Source of the DNA: Dethiosulfovibrio salsuginis
GTDB taxonomy: Bacteria; Synergistota; Synergistia; Synergistales; Dethiosulfovibrionaceae
Assembly (NCBI RefSeq): GCF_900177735.1
Contig: NZ_FXBB01000003.1
Coordinates: forward strand, 47,127-111,126
Direction: 5' to 3'
Length of the DNA: 64,000 nt
Shown: positions 54,087 to 61,983 of the stretch, piece by piece
Layout of the letters: every line of letters starts with the position of its first letter
How positions within the stretch are numbered: position 1 is the first letter of the stretch
The notes under the pieces: generated by a model
What the model was told of the DNA's origin: nothing
Seen by the model: the letters and a program-made list of their open reading frames with translations, nothing else
Databases searched by the model: none
Made by a program: the position numbers and the translations under genes

Positions 54087-54452
54087 ATGGGACTTCTTGA
54101 CGAAATATTAAAAATATGCTTAACTATAACTGAAACAGATTCGGCATCCCTAAAAAGCGCTTATATTGATAAAAAAGCACCGAGTGGCCCTGGAGTATAC
54201 AAGATCTTCTATAAAGGGCAGTTGATGAAAGTAGGAAAAGCAGAGGACGGCCTGAGGAAAAGGTTTAGCGATTACTATCGAGGACCAGCAGTCGGAACTG
54301 CGAGATTAAAATATATCACCTCGAGCAATCGTGATGATGTTAGTGTTTTCTGGCAGAAATGCCCTGCATCGGAAGCTAGAAAGATAGAAACCATGTGGTA
54401 TGACCAAGCAAGAAAAAAAGGCGAAGCTTTACCCTGGTCGGATAGAAGATAG
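54087..54452 (+). CDS. GIY-YIG-like domain protein
   Basis: 121 residues with GPGVYKIFYKGQLMKVGKA, which has the spacing of a GIY-YIG nuclease motif (VYK ... MKVG), followed by a RKRFSDYYRG segment in place of the catalytic Arg region and an ARKIETMWYDQA helix with a conserved-looking Glu. It may be a small nuclease or a non-catalytic relative. GGGAGGGG precedes the ATG. It is AT-rich and lies directly after a WYL gene. Confidence 0.55.
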   Translation: MGLLDEILKICLTITETDSASLKSAYIDKKAPSGPGVYKIFYKGQLMKVGKAEDGLRKRFSDYYRGPAVGTARLKYITSSNRDDVSVFWQKCPASEARKIETMWYDQARKKGEALPWSDRR

Positions 54453-54961
54453 TCACACAGCAGGAGCATCTGATCTTCCTCGAAGAGCTGGCTATTCATA
54501 AGCAGACTACAGAGACATGGCCAGGACCTTTTTTAGGCTTATTCATAATCAGTCTAAAAGAAAATAAACAATAACTTGATCCTACAACTTACCTAATAAT
54601 TAATACACTCTCCTAAGCGAACGCAAAGAGACTAGATCGTAATTTTAGTATCCATAAAAAAACGCTTTATGGGGAGAAATACCCATATATAAATCAAGCA
54701 TCTTGATTTATATTTATGGGTGTCTCTCATACTTGGCAACTTAGCATATTTAACCTAAAACCTATTAAAATCAATTAGTTTAAACTTTATCGATGTCTTA
54801 AAGGTTAAAAAATACCTGATTGAGGTGCTTTACTTGAAAAAAGGGTGGAAGCCAGAAGCAAAAAAAATTAAACAATATATCAATTAAATTATATATAAAA
54901 TAATTACTACGAATAAAAACTTTGTTTAGATTGCTAAGTTACTAGCTATTTACTAACTATA
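54453..54961. other. AT-rich intergenic stretch with a long hairpin
   Basis: About 510 bases of very AT-rich DNA with no supported gene. A long inverted repeat (54674-54726; arms of about 24 bases around CAT, with one or two mismatches, containing TAAATCAAG/CTTGATTTA) is the only structure found. It lacks a T tract, so it is not an obvious terminator. The right end is the miniature repeat at 54962. Confidence 0.5.
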
Positions 54962-55218
54962 AGGTACCTCTAAAAACTCACTTTCGAGTCCCCTCGGAGA
55001 GACCATTCAGCCTGCCCCCTGTCTCGCCCGGGCGAATACTCGACCTGCCTGTTCCGTACGAACCGCCTCAGAGGAAACGTCTTGTCGTCCCATGTATTTG
55101 ATACTCTAAAAGGGGCCCCGTTTAGGTTTCTTTGATAGCCGAAAAAGGGACCACCCCGACAAGTCCATGTATCATCTTCGGAAGAGAGGACTAATCTTTT
55201 CCGGGGAGATGAGAGGAG

Positions 55219-56319
55219 ATGTACGGGATGGTCGACAAAGAGTTTATCCGAAAACAGTATTTTAGCAAAGGGGTATCGATTCGAGAGTTGTCTCGGATGC
55301 ATAAGATGAGCCGCAAGACCATTCGTAAATTTTTGGTCGACTCGTCAATACCGCAATACACACGTCATATTTCTCGCCCCAAGCCTGTGACGGGAGCATA
55401 CTGTCCCGTAATTCTGTCTTGGCTAAAGAAAGATCTCGAGGCTCCTAAGAAGCAACGTCACACAGCGAAGAGGATCTACGACCGGCTGGTCATTGAATAC
55501 GATTTTCAAGGGGCAGAGTCGACGATACGAGCGTTGGTTCGGGAGCTTCGAAGAGAGATCGATCCAGCTCCTCGTGCATTTATTCCCCTCAGTACAGAAC
55601 CAGGAGAACAGGGGCAGGTGGATTGGGGGGAGGCGACGGTCCGTATTGGAGGGGAGAACCGAAAGGTATTCCTTTTTTGTATGAGGCTACGCTACAGTGG
55701 AGCTCCTTACGTTAGAGCCTTCCCAAACACCAAGCAGGAGAGCTTTCTGGCAGGTCATCGTTATGGTTTTGAGTTTTTTGGAGGTATCCCCAAGGAATGC
55801 CTCTACGACAATCTCTCTTCTGCGGTCAGCAAGGTCCTGAAGGGACCGAAGAGAGTCGAAAACCCATGGTTTTGCAGCCTGAAAGGGCACTATCTTTTCG
55901 AAAGCCAATTTTGTGGCGTGGCGAAAGGCAACGAAAAGGGGTCCGTGGAAAATCTGGTCGGCTTTGTTCGACGTAATGCTTTGGTTCCGGTTCCCGAGGT
56001 CCCGGACTTGGAGACGTTGAATGATCATCTGGAAGAATGGTGTCTGGTCCGTAGAGGAAAGCGGTGGAACGAGGAACAAAAGCATCTCAATCCCCTTCCC
56101 TCCATTCCTTTCGATTGCGCCATTACAGCCCAGCTTAGAGTAAGCCCTACGTCATTGATTCGTTACGATGGGAATATGTACTCCGTCCCAGTCGGCCATG
56201 AAAGGGAAATCGTCACGGTCTGCGCTAGACGGGACTCGGAAACGGAGGATTTCTCAAAAAAGGGGAAAACCTTATCCTCCTGGGAAAGTCAGGAACAGGC
56301 AAAACCCATATTGCTATAG
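55219..56319 (+). pseudogene. IS21 transposase IstA, 3' end lost
   Basis: Helix-turn-helix region at the N terminus (ISIRELSRMHKMSRKTIRKFL), then an rve integrase core with PGEQGQVDWGEA (first catalytic Asp), LYDNLSSAV (second Asp) and KGSVENLVGFVRRN (Glu). After residue 340 the frame runs into istB sequence in a wrong frame and ends. Family members usually have 100 or more residues beyond this point. The catalytic triad itself is intact. Confidence 0.8.
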
Positions 56320-56717
56320 GTGTCGCCATGGCATGTATCGCACAGGGCTATTCGGTTCGATTTACCACCGCTATGGGCTTGGCACAGGAGCTCTTAGTTG
56401 GTAAAGACGAACATCGCCTCAAAAAGGCCCTTGCCCGATACGAGAAAAGCGATCTGGTCGTCGTGGACGAATTAGGCTATCTGGGGCTCGGTCCATGAGG
56501 CCCCATGCTCTTTCAGTTCTTTGCCGAACGCTATGAACGACGGAACGTCTGCATCACTATAAACCTGGAATTTCGTCGCTGGACAGAGATCTTCGGCGAT
56601 GCAACCATGACTGAGGCTATGCTGGATCGCTTGACTCATCACGCTCATATCTTCGTGTTCAAGGGGAAATCCTATCGCTTTGCTCAAAGAATCGCCTATG
56701 TCAGCTCTGAAATTTAA
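56235..56717 (+). pseudogene. IS21 helper ATPase IstB, N terminus lost and one in-frame stop
   Basis: The frame starting at 56235 encodes LILLGKSGTGKTHIAIG (Walker A), LVVVDELGYL (Walker B) and, after a TGA near 56497, FFAERYERRNVCITINLEF and LDRLTHHAHIF, all typical of IstB. The N-terminal third is missing and the gene is out of frame with istA. Confidence 0.8.
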
Positions 56718-56850
56718 ACAAGAGGGTGGGTCCCTTTTGAGTTGTCAAAAACACCCAATCCTACTACACGACAATATGTCGAGCATACGGGCTCGAAGTG
56801 GCTCCGTCGGGACGATCTCTCCGAGGATAAGCGTTTTTTAGAGGTCCCTT

Positions 56851-57008
56851 ATGGTAGTCTAGATGCATCTGTTGTCTCAATTTTCAAGCATACCAATGCG
56901 CCGTCAAACGATATTTTGCATGATTTTTTAAATAAAAAGCTCACTCTAAAATCAAAAAACTACAAAAATGTAACTGCTGAGGCCAGAAGGGAGAATCAGG
57001 GTGAATGA
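56851..57008 (+). pseudogene. 3' remnant of a gene cut by the repeat/IS insertion
   Basis: A frame of about 50 codons continues out of the right end of the miniature element and stops at 57006-57008, overlapping the start of the next gene by 8 bases. Such overlap is typical of coupled genes, so this is probably the tail of a gene that once headed the unit at 57001-58763. Its N-terminal part is gone and no family can be named. Confidence 0.4.
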
Positions 57009-57270
57009 CAAAAAGAGGAAATTTAAGTGTAGGAAGTGTGGGGCTTGTTGCAGACACATCTCTGATAACGAGCACCTGCGGTTTATGGCAGATAATTCAG
57101 GCTGTTGCATTTTTTTAAAAGATAACCTTTGCGCAATATACGAGAAACGACCTATCTTCTGCCGAGTGGAAGAGGCCTACGAAAAATTTTTCGCAGATAT
57201 ACTCCCATACGATCGCTATATCGAATGCAACGAAAATGCATGCGAATTACTAAGAGAGAAGGGGACTTAA
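57001..57270 (+). CDS. YkgJ-family Cys-rich metal-chelating protein
   Basis: 89 residues with the CxxC..CC pattern of the YkgJ/UPF0153 family: CRKCGACCRHI, SGCCIFLKDNLCAIYEKRPIFCR. Proteins of this family bind Zn or an Fe-S cluster; their roles are mostly unknown. It starts with GTG at 57001, overlapping the truncated gene before it, and is 3 bases from the next gene. The three genes 57001-58763 are AT-rich and form one unit. Confidence 0.75.
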   Translation: MNDKKRKFKCRKCGACCRHISDNEHLRFMADNSGCCIFLKDNLCAIYEKRPIFCRVEEAYEKFFADILPYDRYIECNENACELLREKGT

Positions 57271-57273
57271 AAA

Positions 57274-58383
57274 ATGGCAATACCGCTTCTATTAGCTGGA
57301 GCAGCCATTGTGGCTGGCATAGGTGGCGCAAAAAAAGGATATGATGCGATTAACTCTTTCGGCGAAGCAAAAAAAATTGGCAAAGATGCTGAAGAAAAGC
57401 ATCGCGATGCCATCGATCGCCTTCAAAAGAAGCAAGGCGAAATTCAGGAAGAGGCAAACAACCTAGGCATTCTAAAAAACAGAGTATACCAGCAAACCAT
57501 CCTAGATAAATTCATGCCAATATATAAAAAATTTAATAAAATAAACTCAAACTATGAAGATACGAAAGAAACGATTGCAATCACAGAAGAAAGCATTGAA
57601 TCTTTAGAGCAAAATGCCATAAGTTTTACTGAAGCCGCAGGATGCTTAATATCCTCAGTTTCAAATGGAGCTGCAGCAGGCATGGGTGCTCTAGGATTAG
57701 CAGGAGCAATTGGAACCGCATCTACAGGAACAGCCATAAGCACACTTAGCGGAGCAGCAGCTACAAACGCTACCCTCGCATGGTTCGGGGGCGGTTCTTT
57801 GGCAGCAGGTGGATTTGGAATGGCTGGAGGAGCACTTGTTTTAGGAGGCATTGTCGCAGGGCCAATTCTTGCAGTAAGCGGTTTTATGGCCGCAAGCAAG
57901 GCTGAAGAGGCCTATACCAAAGCAATTGAATACGCAGCAAAAATAGAAATTGCCTGTGAAAATATAGAAGCTTTGATGCTTACAGTATCTACGGTTGGCA
58001 AACGCATAGAAGAGTTTAATTTTGTAATCAACGAGCTAGACGCTCGCCTTCTGAGTACTATAGAGCGGATGAAAAAAACAGAAAAAAAGATTTTAATCAG
58101 AAACCCAAAACTTATATTAAAAATCCTTTTTTTTAAAATGCACAAAACAAAACAGAGAGCACTCCAACGAATAGGGCTAAAAGCCTCAATAAACGATAAT
58201 TTCTTAGAGGGTATTTATAGCGACAGAGATCTAAAAAAGAAAGAAATGGAGGATTTATTTATAATGAGAGAAACGACTGGAGCACTGAAAAAAGTATTGG
58301 AGATTCCCTTGCTTGATGAAAAAGGGAAAGCAAACGACCAGTCTGCTAAAATTCTAAAACTAGCAAAGTCGAGCATATCATGA
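57274..58383 (+). CDS. glycine-zipper membrane protein flanked by long coiled coils, unknown function
   Basis: 369 residues. A short hydrophobic Gly/Ala N terminus (4-18) precedes a coiled coil (about 30-110), then a hydrophobic Gly/Ala-rich block of about 85 residues (115-205, with LAWFGGGSLAAGGFGMAGGA), then more helix and coiled coil (205-270) and a basic C-terminal part. I recall similar LAWLGGGSLAAGG blocks in unnamed bacterial proteins but cannot name a family. The layout (helix, membrane hairpin, helix) resembles alpha-helical pore formers or membrane-remodelling partners. It overlaps the next gene by 4 bases. Confidence 0.65.
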   Translation: MAIPLLLAGAAIVAGIGGAKKGYDAINSFGEAKKIGKDAEEKHRDAIDRLQKKQGEIQEEANNLGILKNRVYQQTILDKFMPIYKKFNKINSNYEDTKETIAITEESIESLEQNAISFTEAAGCLISSVSNGAAAGMGALGLAGAIGTASTGTAISTLSGAAATNATLAWFGGGSLAAGGFGMAGGALVLGGIVAGPILAVSGFMAASKAEEAYTKAIEYAAKIEIACENIEALMLTVSTVGKRIEEFNFVINELDARLLSTIERMKKTEKKILIRNPKLILKILFFKMHKTKQRALQRIGLKASINDNFLEGIYSDRDLKKKEMEDLFIMRETTGALKKVLEIPLLDEKGKANDQSAKILKLAKSSIS

Positions 58384-58763
58384 GAAAAAAACCCAACCCT
58401 AGTTTAAGTCTATCAACCGATGCAATTCAGTCCATCTTGAAAGAATTTTATAATTTTAAAAAAATAGAGGAAGAAGAAAAAACCAAGCGCACCCAAATAA
58501 TTAAGGAGGCAGAAGCATGCATAGAGCGTATACGATCACAAAAGGAAATATTTTTAGAATACCTTGAACACGAGTATAAAGAAAGGGCAAGCACTTATCA
58601 AAAACTTTTTAGCGGTATTGATGCCGCGATTGAGAAAGGGGATACGGCAATGGTAAATTCACTCATGCAGGGAGTTATATCTCAAATACAAACAAGCCCT
58701 TTCAGAGGAATTCAAGACTTCCGAGAGAAACTGATGGACAAAAATTTTGTTGATGAATTATAG
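58380..58763 (+). CDS. small helical protein of unknown function
   Basis: 127 residues, strongly charged and predicted helical, with a coiled-coil stretch from about 25 to 65 (FKKIEEEEKTKRTQIIKEAE). The ATG overlaps the stop of the glycine-zipper gene, so the two are translationally coupled and the products probably interact. No family is recognised. Confidence 0.6.
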   Translation: MRKKPNPSLSLSTDAIQSILKEFYNFKKIEEEEKTKRTQIIKEAEACIERIRSQKEIFLEYLEHEYKERASTYQKLFSGIDAAIEKGDTAMVNSLMQGVISQIQTSPFRGIQDFREKLMDKNFVDEL

Positions 58764-58789
58764 TTTTATACAAATAACATAGCTAGGCA

Positions 58790-59115
58790 ACTATTTAGTC
58801 GCCCCTGTCAAAAATAGAACCTGACCATTGAGAGCCATAGACATGGTCTCAATTATTTTGGCATAGCCATTAGCCCCTTCCTAGGTTCGGAAGCAGCCCG
58901 ATATTTTAAGCTTCGCTTTTGAAGTTGCGGATATCCCGCTCAGCTTAGTTATTGTCGAAGGGGATGGCAAAGTCCCTGGCATAGAGCAAGATCTCCTCCT
59001 TATGGCCCCTAAATCTCTCCAGGAGGTTCCTGGTCTTGCCTTTTTTGGGCCTGCCTCTTGCCACCTTTCCAGTAGGGAGGGGGTTTTGAGCCAAATCGAC
59101 GGCAAGTAAGTTATC
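58790..59115 (-). pseudogene. IS66 transposase (TnpC) C-terminal remnant
   Basis: The minus strand encodes RGRPKKGKTRNLLERFRGH, then YARDFAIPFDNN, a stop, AERDIRNFK and, after frame changes, KISGCFRT-like and AKIIETMSMALNGQVLFLTGA-like segments. This is the DDE-domain end of an IS66 transposase with at least two lesions. It abuts miniature repeat copy D. It is not part of the IS66 element at 63683. Confidence 0.7.
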
Positions 59116-59265
59116 GAAGGGGTACGTCCTGTGCCCCTTCGAATTGGGGTGATATCCTGTCGCCCCATTTGTACTACACAAAGGTATCTCGAAAATGCGA
59201 ACTCGAAGAGGCTCTGTCGGAACGATCCCTCCGAGGGTCCACTTTAAAGACCCTGTTTTATTGAA
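59115..59265. repeat. miniature inverted-repeat element, copy D (partial)
   Basis: Shares with copy B the paired hairpins (GGGGTACGTCCTGTGCCCC and GGGGTGATATCCTGTCGCCC) and the right arm (GGAACGATCCCTCCGAGG). It lacks the CTCTAAAAACTC left end, which is replaced by the IS66 remnant. Confidence 0.6.
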
Positions 59266-59270
59266 TCACA

Positions 59271-59408
59271 TCATTTTTTATTAATCTTTGCCTGGCATTC
59301 TTTACAGATACCATTATGCATATCCGACTTAGTTGAATTATGATAAAAATCTGATAATGGTTTTTCCTTTTTACACATCTGGCACTTTTTCTTTGTTGAT
59401 GCTGGCAT
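59271..59408 (-). CDS. 45-residue Cys-rich zinc-finger protein
   Basis: The minus-strand ATG at 59408 follows GGAGGTAGCGGAG at good distance and encodes 45 residues with CQMCKKEKPLSDFYHNS and ICKECQAK. The two CxxC pairs, with the KPLSDFY signature between them, are typical of the Zn-binding N-terminal part of HNH endonucleases and of stand-alone phage-like zinc-finger proteins. It is probably a real gene of mobile origin. No neighbour explains its role. Confidence 0.6.
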   Translation of the reverse strand: MPASTKKKCQMCKKEKPLSDFYHNSTKSDMHNGICKECQAKINKK

Positions 59409-59740
59409 CTCCGCTACCTCCATTCGTTTTTGAGCTAACCAAAATAAGTTAAAATGCAGTAATGTTGAGCGATAAGCAAGCGCTTTAGGGGTTTATTTGA
59501 CGTTATTGAGGAATGGCGCTCTGCTCTAACCCTTTAAAAACCATCCAGCCTAATGTCTGCCTATTCATTTTACATTGTCTTACATACATTCTCAACATAT
59601 AACCTCTGTCCCTCTCTTTTAGTCCTGTCCAGAAGTAAAAGGCATCGGGTTATGGTTGCAATGGCCCTTTGCATTTCTGTCCCTTTCTATTATGTAGAAA
59701 ACAGCTTGAACCAACTCAAGCGATACCGCCGCTCCTAAAC
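59409..59740. other. intergenic stretch, no gene supported
   Basis: About 330 bases between the small zinc-finger gene and the ankyrin gene. A plus-strand frame at 59553-59738 has neither a ribosome site nor a recognisable product. No repeats or strong hairpins were found. Confidence 0.4.
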
Positions 59741-60823
59741 TTAATCCCACACGCTCATAACAGCATCGATGAAGTTATCCTCTATTGAGTGGGTGAAGTT
59801 GCTCTCGGTGGATTCATAATGCTCAGCTAAAATAACCGGAATTACGCTTTGCCCACCGAAGAGATCGACCACTTCCTTGGTCCCGTTATAGGTTCCCAAG
59901 GCTACCATTCTGTCCCCTTCCAGGGCTTTTATCCTTCCCTTTGGAACCTGGACTATTACGGGATTCTTAAGGTATCCCATACCTGAAACTCGCTCTGTAA
60001 AAACAGAGGCGTATTTACCGTCTACATCATAAACCTCGCCGCTAATCTTAACCTTTTGCCCTTTTGGGTAGTCCTCAAACACGGCTTTTCTGTAGTTCAT
60101 CCACTCATATTCCGAAAAATCGGTCTTGCCGGAGGCTTGGGAGCCAGAATAGCTCGCCAGTAGCTTGGCAACCTCTTTGTTTTCGTTATAGGCCTTGGCT
60201 AAATCAGCGGCATTTTTCCCACCGCTATCTCTGAAATTAGCATTGGATCCTCCCTTTAAGAGTACCTCGGTAACATCAACTACAGGGTTAGACGAAGCGG
60301 CATACATTAAAGGGGTCTTCCCTTCCACGTCTTTCGCCTGAACATTAGCTCCATTCGCTAAGAGCAGTCGAGTCACCTCCGGGTTGGGGTTGTTGCCTGC
60401 CGCAGACATCAACAGGGTCGTCCCATCCTGACCTATCAAAAATACATTGGGATTTGCTCCAGCATCCAGAAGGGCTTTGGTTACCCTGGAGTCAGAGTTA
60501 TCGCTCGCGGAGTAAAAAAGGGCAGTACCTCCATCTTCGTCCTCGTAGTTTACATCAGCTCCATACTCCAAAAGCAACATAACTACCGCTGGATCAGGAT
60601 TAGACCACGCCGCTAGCATCAAAGCCGTATAGCCAACTTCGTTTTTTGCGTCGACGTCCATACCGCTAGCCAATAACCGTTTTATCTCAGAGACCGACCC
60701 ACGCTTGCAGAAATTGGCAAAAGCTGCCTCCTCCTGATCTGTAGCTAGACCTGGAGGTGCAGCCATAAAGACCATAACGCAAGCCAGGCAAACAGCGATC
60801 CAACCGATAAACTTCTTTCCCAT
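59741..60823 (-). CDS. secreted ankyrin-repeat protein
   Basis: 360 residues with a signal peptide (cut near AAPPGLA, residue 27), then about five ankyrin repeats (40-220; GYTALMLAAWS, GGTALFYSASD, GTTLLMSAAGN, GKTPLMYAASS), and a C-terminal domain of about 120 residues (YPKGQKVKISGEVYDV ... GTYNGTKEVVDLFGG) that resembles small beta-barrel domains tested against RNA or ligand binding. It should be periplasmic. Such proteins mediate protein contacts; a specific role is not known. RBS GGAGGGATCTGT precedes ATG 60823. Confidence 0.75.
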   Translation of the reverse strand: MGKKFIGWIAVCLACVMVFMAAPPGLATDQEEAAFANFCKRGSVSEIKRLLASGMDVDAKNEVGYTALMLAAWSNPDPAVVMLLLEYGADVNYEDEDGGTALFYSASDNSDSRVTKALLDAGANPNVFLIGQDGTTLLMSAAGNNPNPEVTRLLLANGANVQAKDVEGKTPLMYAASSNPVVDVTEVLLKGGSNANFRDSGGKNAADLAKAYNENKEVAKLLASYSGSQASGKTDFSEYEWMNYRKAVFEDYPKGQKVKISGEVYDVDGKYASVFTERVSGMGYLKNPVIVQVPKGRIKALEGDRMVALGTYNGTKEVVDLFGGQSVIPVILAEHYESTESNFTHSIEDNFIDAVMSVWD

Positions 60824-61037
60824 ACAGATCCCTCCTTATGAAATCAAAAAACCGAAAACAGGCCGTCTAAGCTCCCGCAAAAAAAGCATAGGGCAACAGA
60901 GCGACCTGTTAAGTCGGAGAGGGAAAGCAAAAACCTTATTCTGTCACCGTCCTAAGATGTCGTTATGGAGTAGTAAAGTTGCAGGTGAAGGCGATAGGCC
61001 TTTTCAAGATAAACTCAATCAAGAGGAGGATTTCGTT

Positions 61038-61445
61038 ATGAATAAGATGGTAAGGAAGGTCGCTTCGGTGGTAGGCTTTTGCGGTGCCCTATGGGCAGCA
61101 GAGGGGCTAAACAGGTTTGGGGGCTTGGTCGCCGCTTTCGGGGGAGAAGATACCCCTTTCTACATAGCGTTTCTACTGATCGCGGTGGCCGCAGCAGGAG
61201 TCTTTATACTCTCCCTCTTCAAAGATGTGCCTTCGCCCTTAAAGTGGGTCATTTGCGTCGGCCTTTTTGGATCGGCAGGGCTAGTTCTCATGGGGCCGGC
61301 TTTACCGGTCAACGAACAGATCTTGTTTGGGCTTACAGTCGCCGCTCTGGCTACCTTTGCGCTTCCCACTTCAAACAAGAAAAAAGAATCGGTAGTAACT
61401 ATAACCAAAGACCAAGAAAAGCCAACAAACGCCCAGGCAAAGTAA
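61038..61445 (+). CDS. small membrane protein, four helices, unknown
   Basis: 135 residues from ATG 61038 (AAGAGGAGG upstream). Four predicted helices (about 8-30, 42-60, 68-88, 93-110) and a charged C-terminal tail. No family is recognised. It lies just before the decayed liv-tail duplication. Confidence 0.6.
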   Translation: MNKMVRKVASVVGFCGALWAAEGLNRFGGLVAAFGGEDTPFYIAFLLIAVAAAGVFILSLFKDVPSPLKWVICVGLFGSAGLVLMGPALPVNEQILFGLTVAALATFALPTSNKKKESVVTITKDQEKPTNAQAK

Positions 61446-61469
61446 GCTAGACAATCCCTCATACTCCCC

Positions 61470-61983
61470 GCAGATTTTATTCCAGACCGGAAGGGGCATA
61501 ATGAAAGGAGCCCCCCAGGGAACTGACAAACAATTCAGAGGTAGAGGCCGCCTATCTAGACACCTCAAAGCACTGACGCTAGGCCAAAAGTCTCGACTTC
61601 TCCTGGAAGTCGAGACTTTTTCACATTCTCCGACATGTTATGTCTCATTTACAATTTAAGCTCAGGTCGTAAAACATGAAAGGAGGAGGCTGTGGTAAGT
61701 TTTTTTAGGTCAACAGATAACATTGATCTCAGGCTATAATGGAAGCGGACACCTTGGAGCTAATAATGAAAAGAAAACTCCAGGATAAAAACCAAACAGA
61801 TTGCCATCCAGGACCTGAAGTCCATGCTGGACCAGCTGAGGACCATAAGCAGATCAATCCGGCTGATATCCTCCTATCGAGAACTGGGCTAATAAACTAT
61901 ATCCGTAAGAGGAGCTTTTCAAAGAGGGCTAGTGACAGCTACGCTATAAAAATCAACAAAAAATCTACCAGGAGTGATTAAAA
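61470..61983 (+). pseudogene. decayed copy of livF tail, terminator, orf116 and WYL gene start
   Basis: 61470-61576 matches the last codons of livF (including GGTAGAGGCCGCCTA and CACTGACG), 61587-61622 matches the liv terminator, 61680-61692 the ribosome site of orf116, and 61728-61892 its C-terminal 50 codons with a frame shift. 61895-61983 retains traces of the WYL gene start and of its GACAGCTAC segment. The source is 50577-51400. Internal deletions have removed the first half of orf116 and most of the WYL gene. None of it should be functional. Confidence 0.75.

Larger units (their letters stand above)
55140..56740 (+). mobile_element. degenerate IS21-family insertion sequence
   Basis: Imperfect terminal inverted repeats AAAAAGGGACCACCCCG (left, from about 55142) and CAAAAGGGACCCACCCTC (inverse of the right end, near 56723-56740) enclose an istA-like gene and an istB remnant. 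At about 1.6 kb it is shorter than complete IS21 elements (over 2 kb). The sequence between the istA catalytic part and the istB Walker motif has been lost. It cannot transpose by itself. Confidence 0.75.
54962..56850. repeat. miniature inverted-repeat element, copy C, interrupted by IS21
   Basis: The left end ATAAGGTACCTCTAAAAACT (from about 54959) and the right end, the inverse of CCATAAGGGACCTCTAAAAA (to about 56855), match the ends of copy B. Element-like sequence extends to about 55140 and resumes at about 56750 (TGTCGAGCATACGGGCTCGA and following). Between them lies an IS21-family insertion. The left part is rearranged relative to copy B. Confidence 0.6.

Noticed and set aside
52188..59265. 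The dispersed repeats considered as a CRISPR array
   Set aside because: The copies are far apart, of different length, and not separated by uniform spacers; their ends are inverted repeats.
59553..59738. 61-codon plus-strand frame before the ankyrin gene
   Set aside because: No ribosome site, no family, and composition like the noncoding DNA around it.
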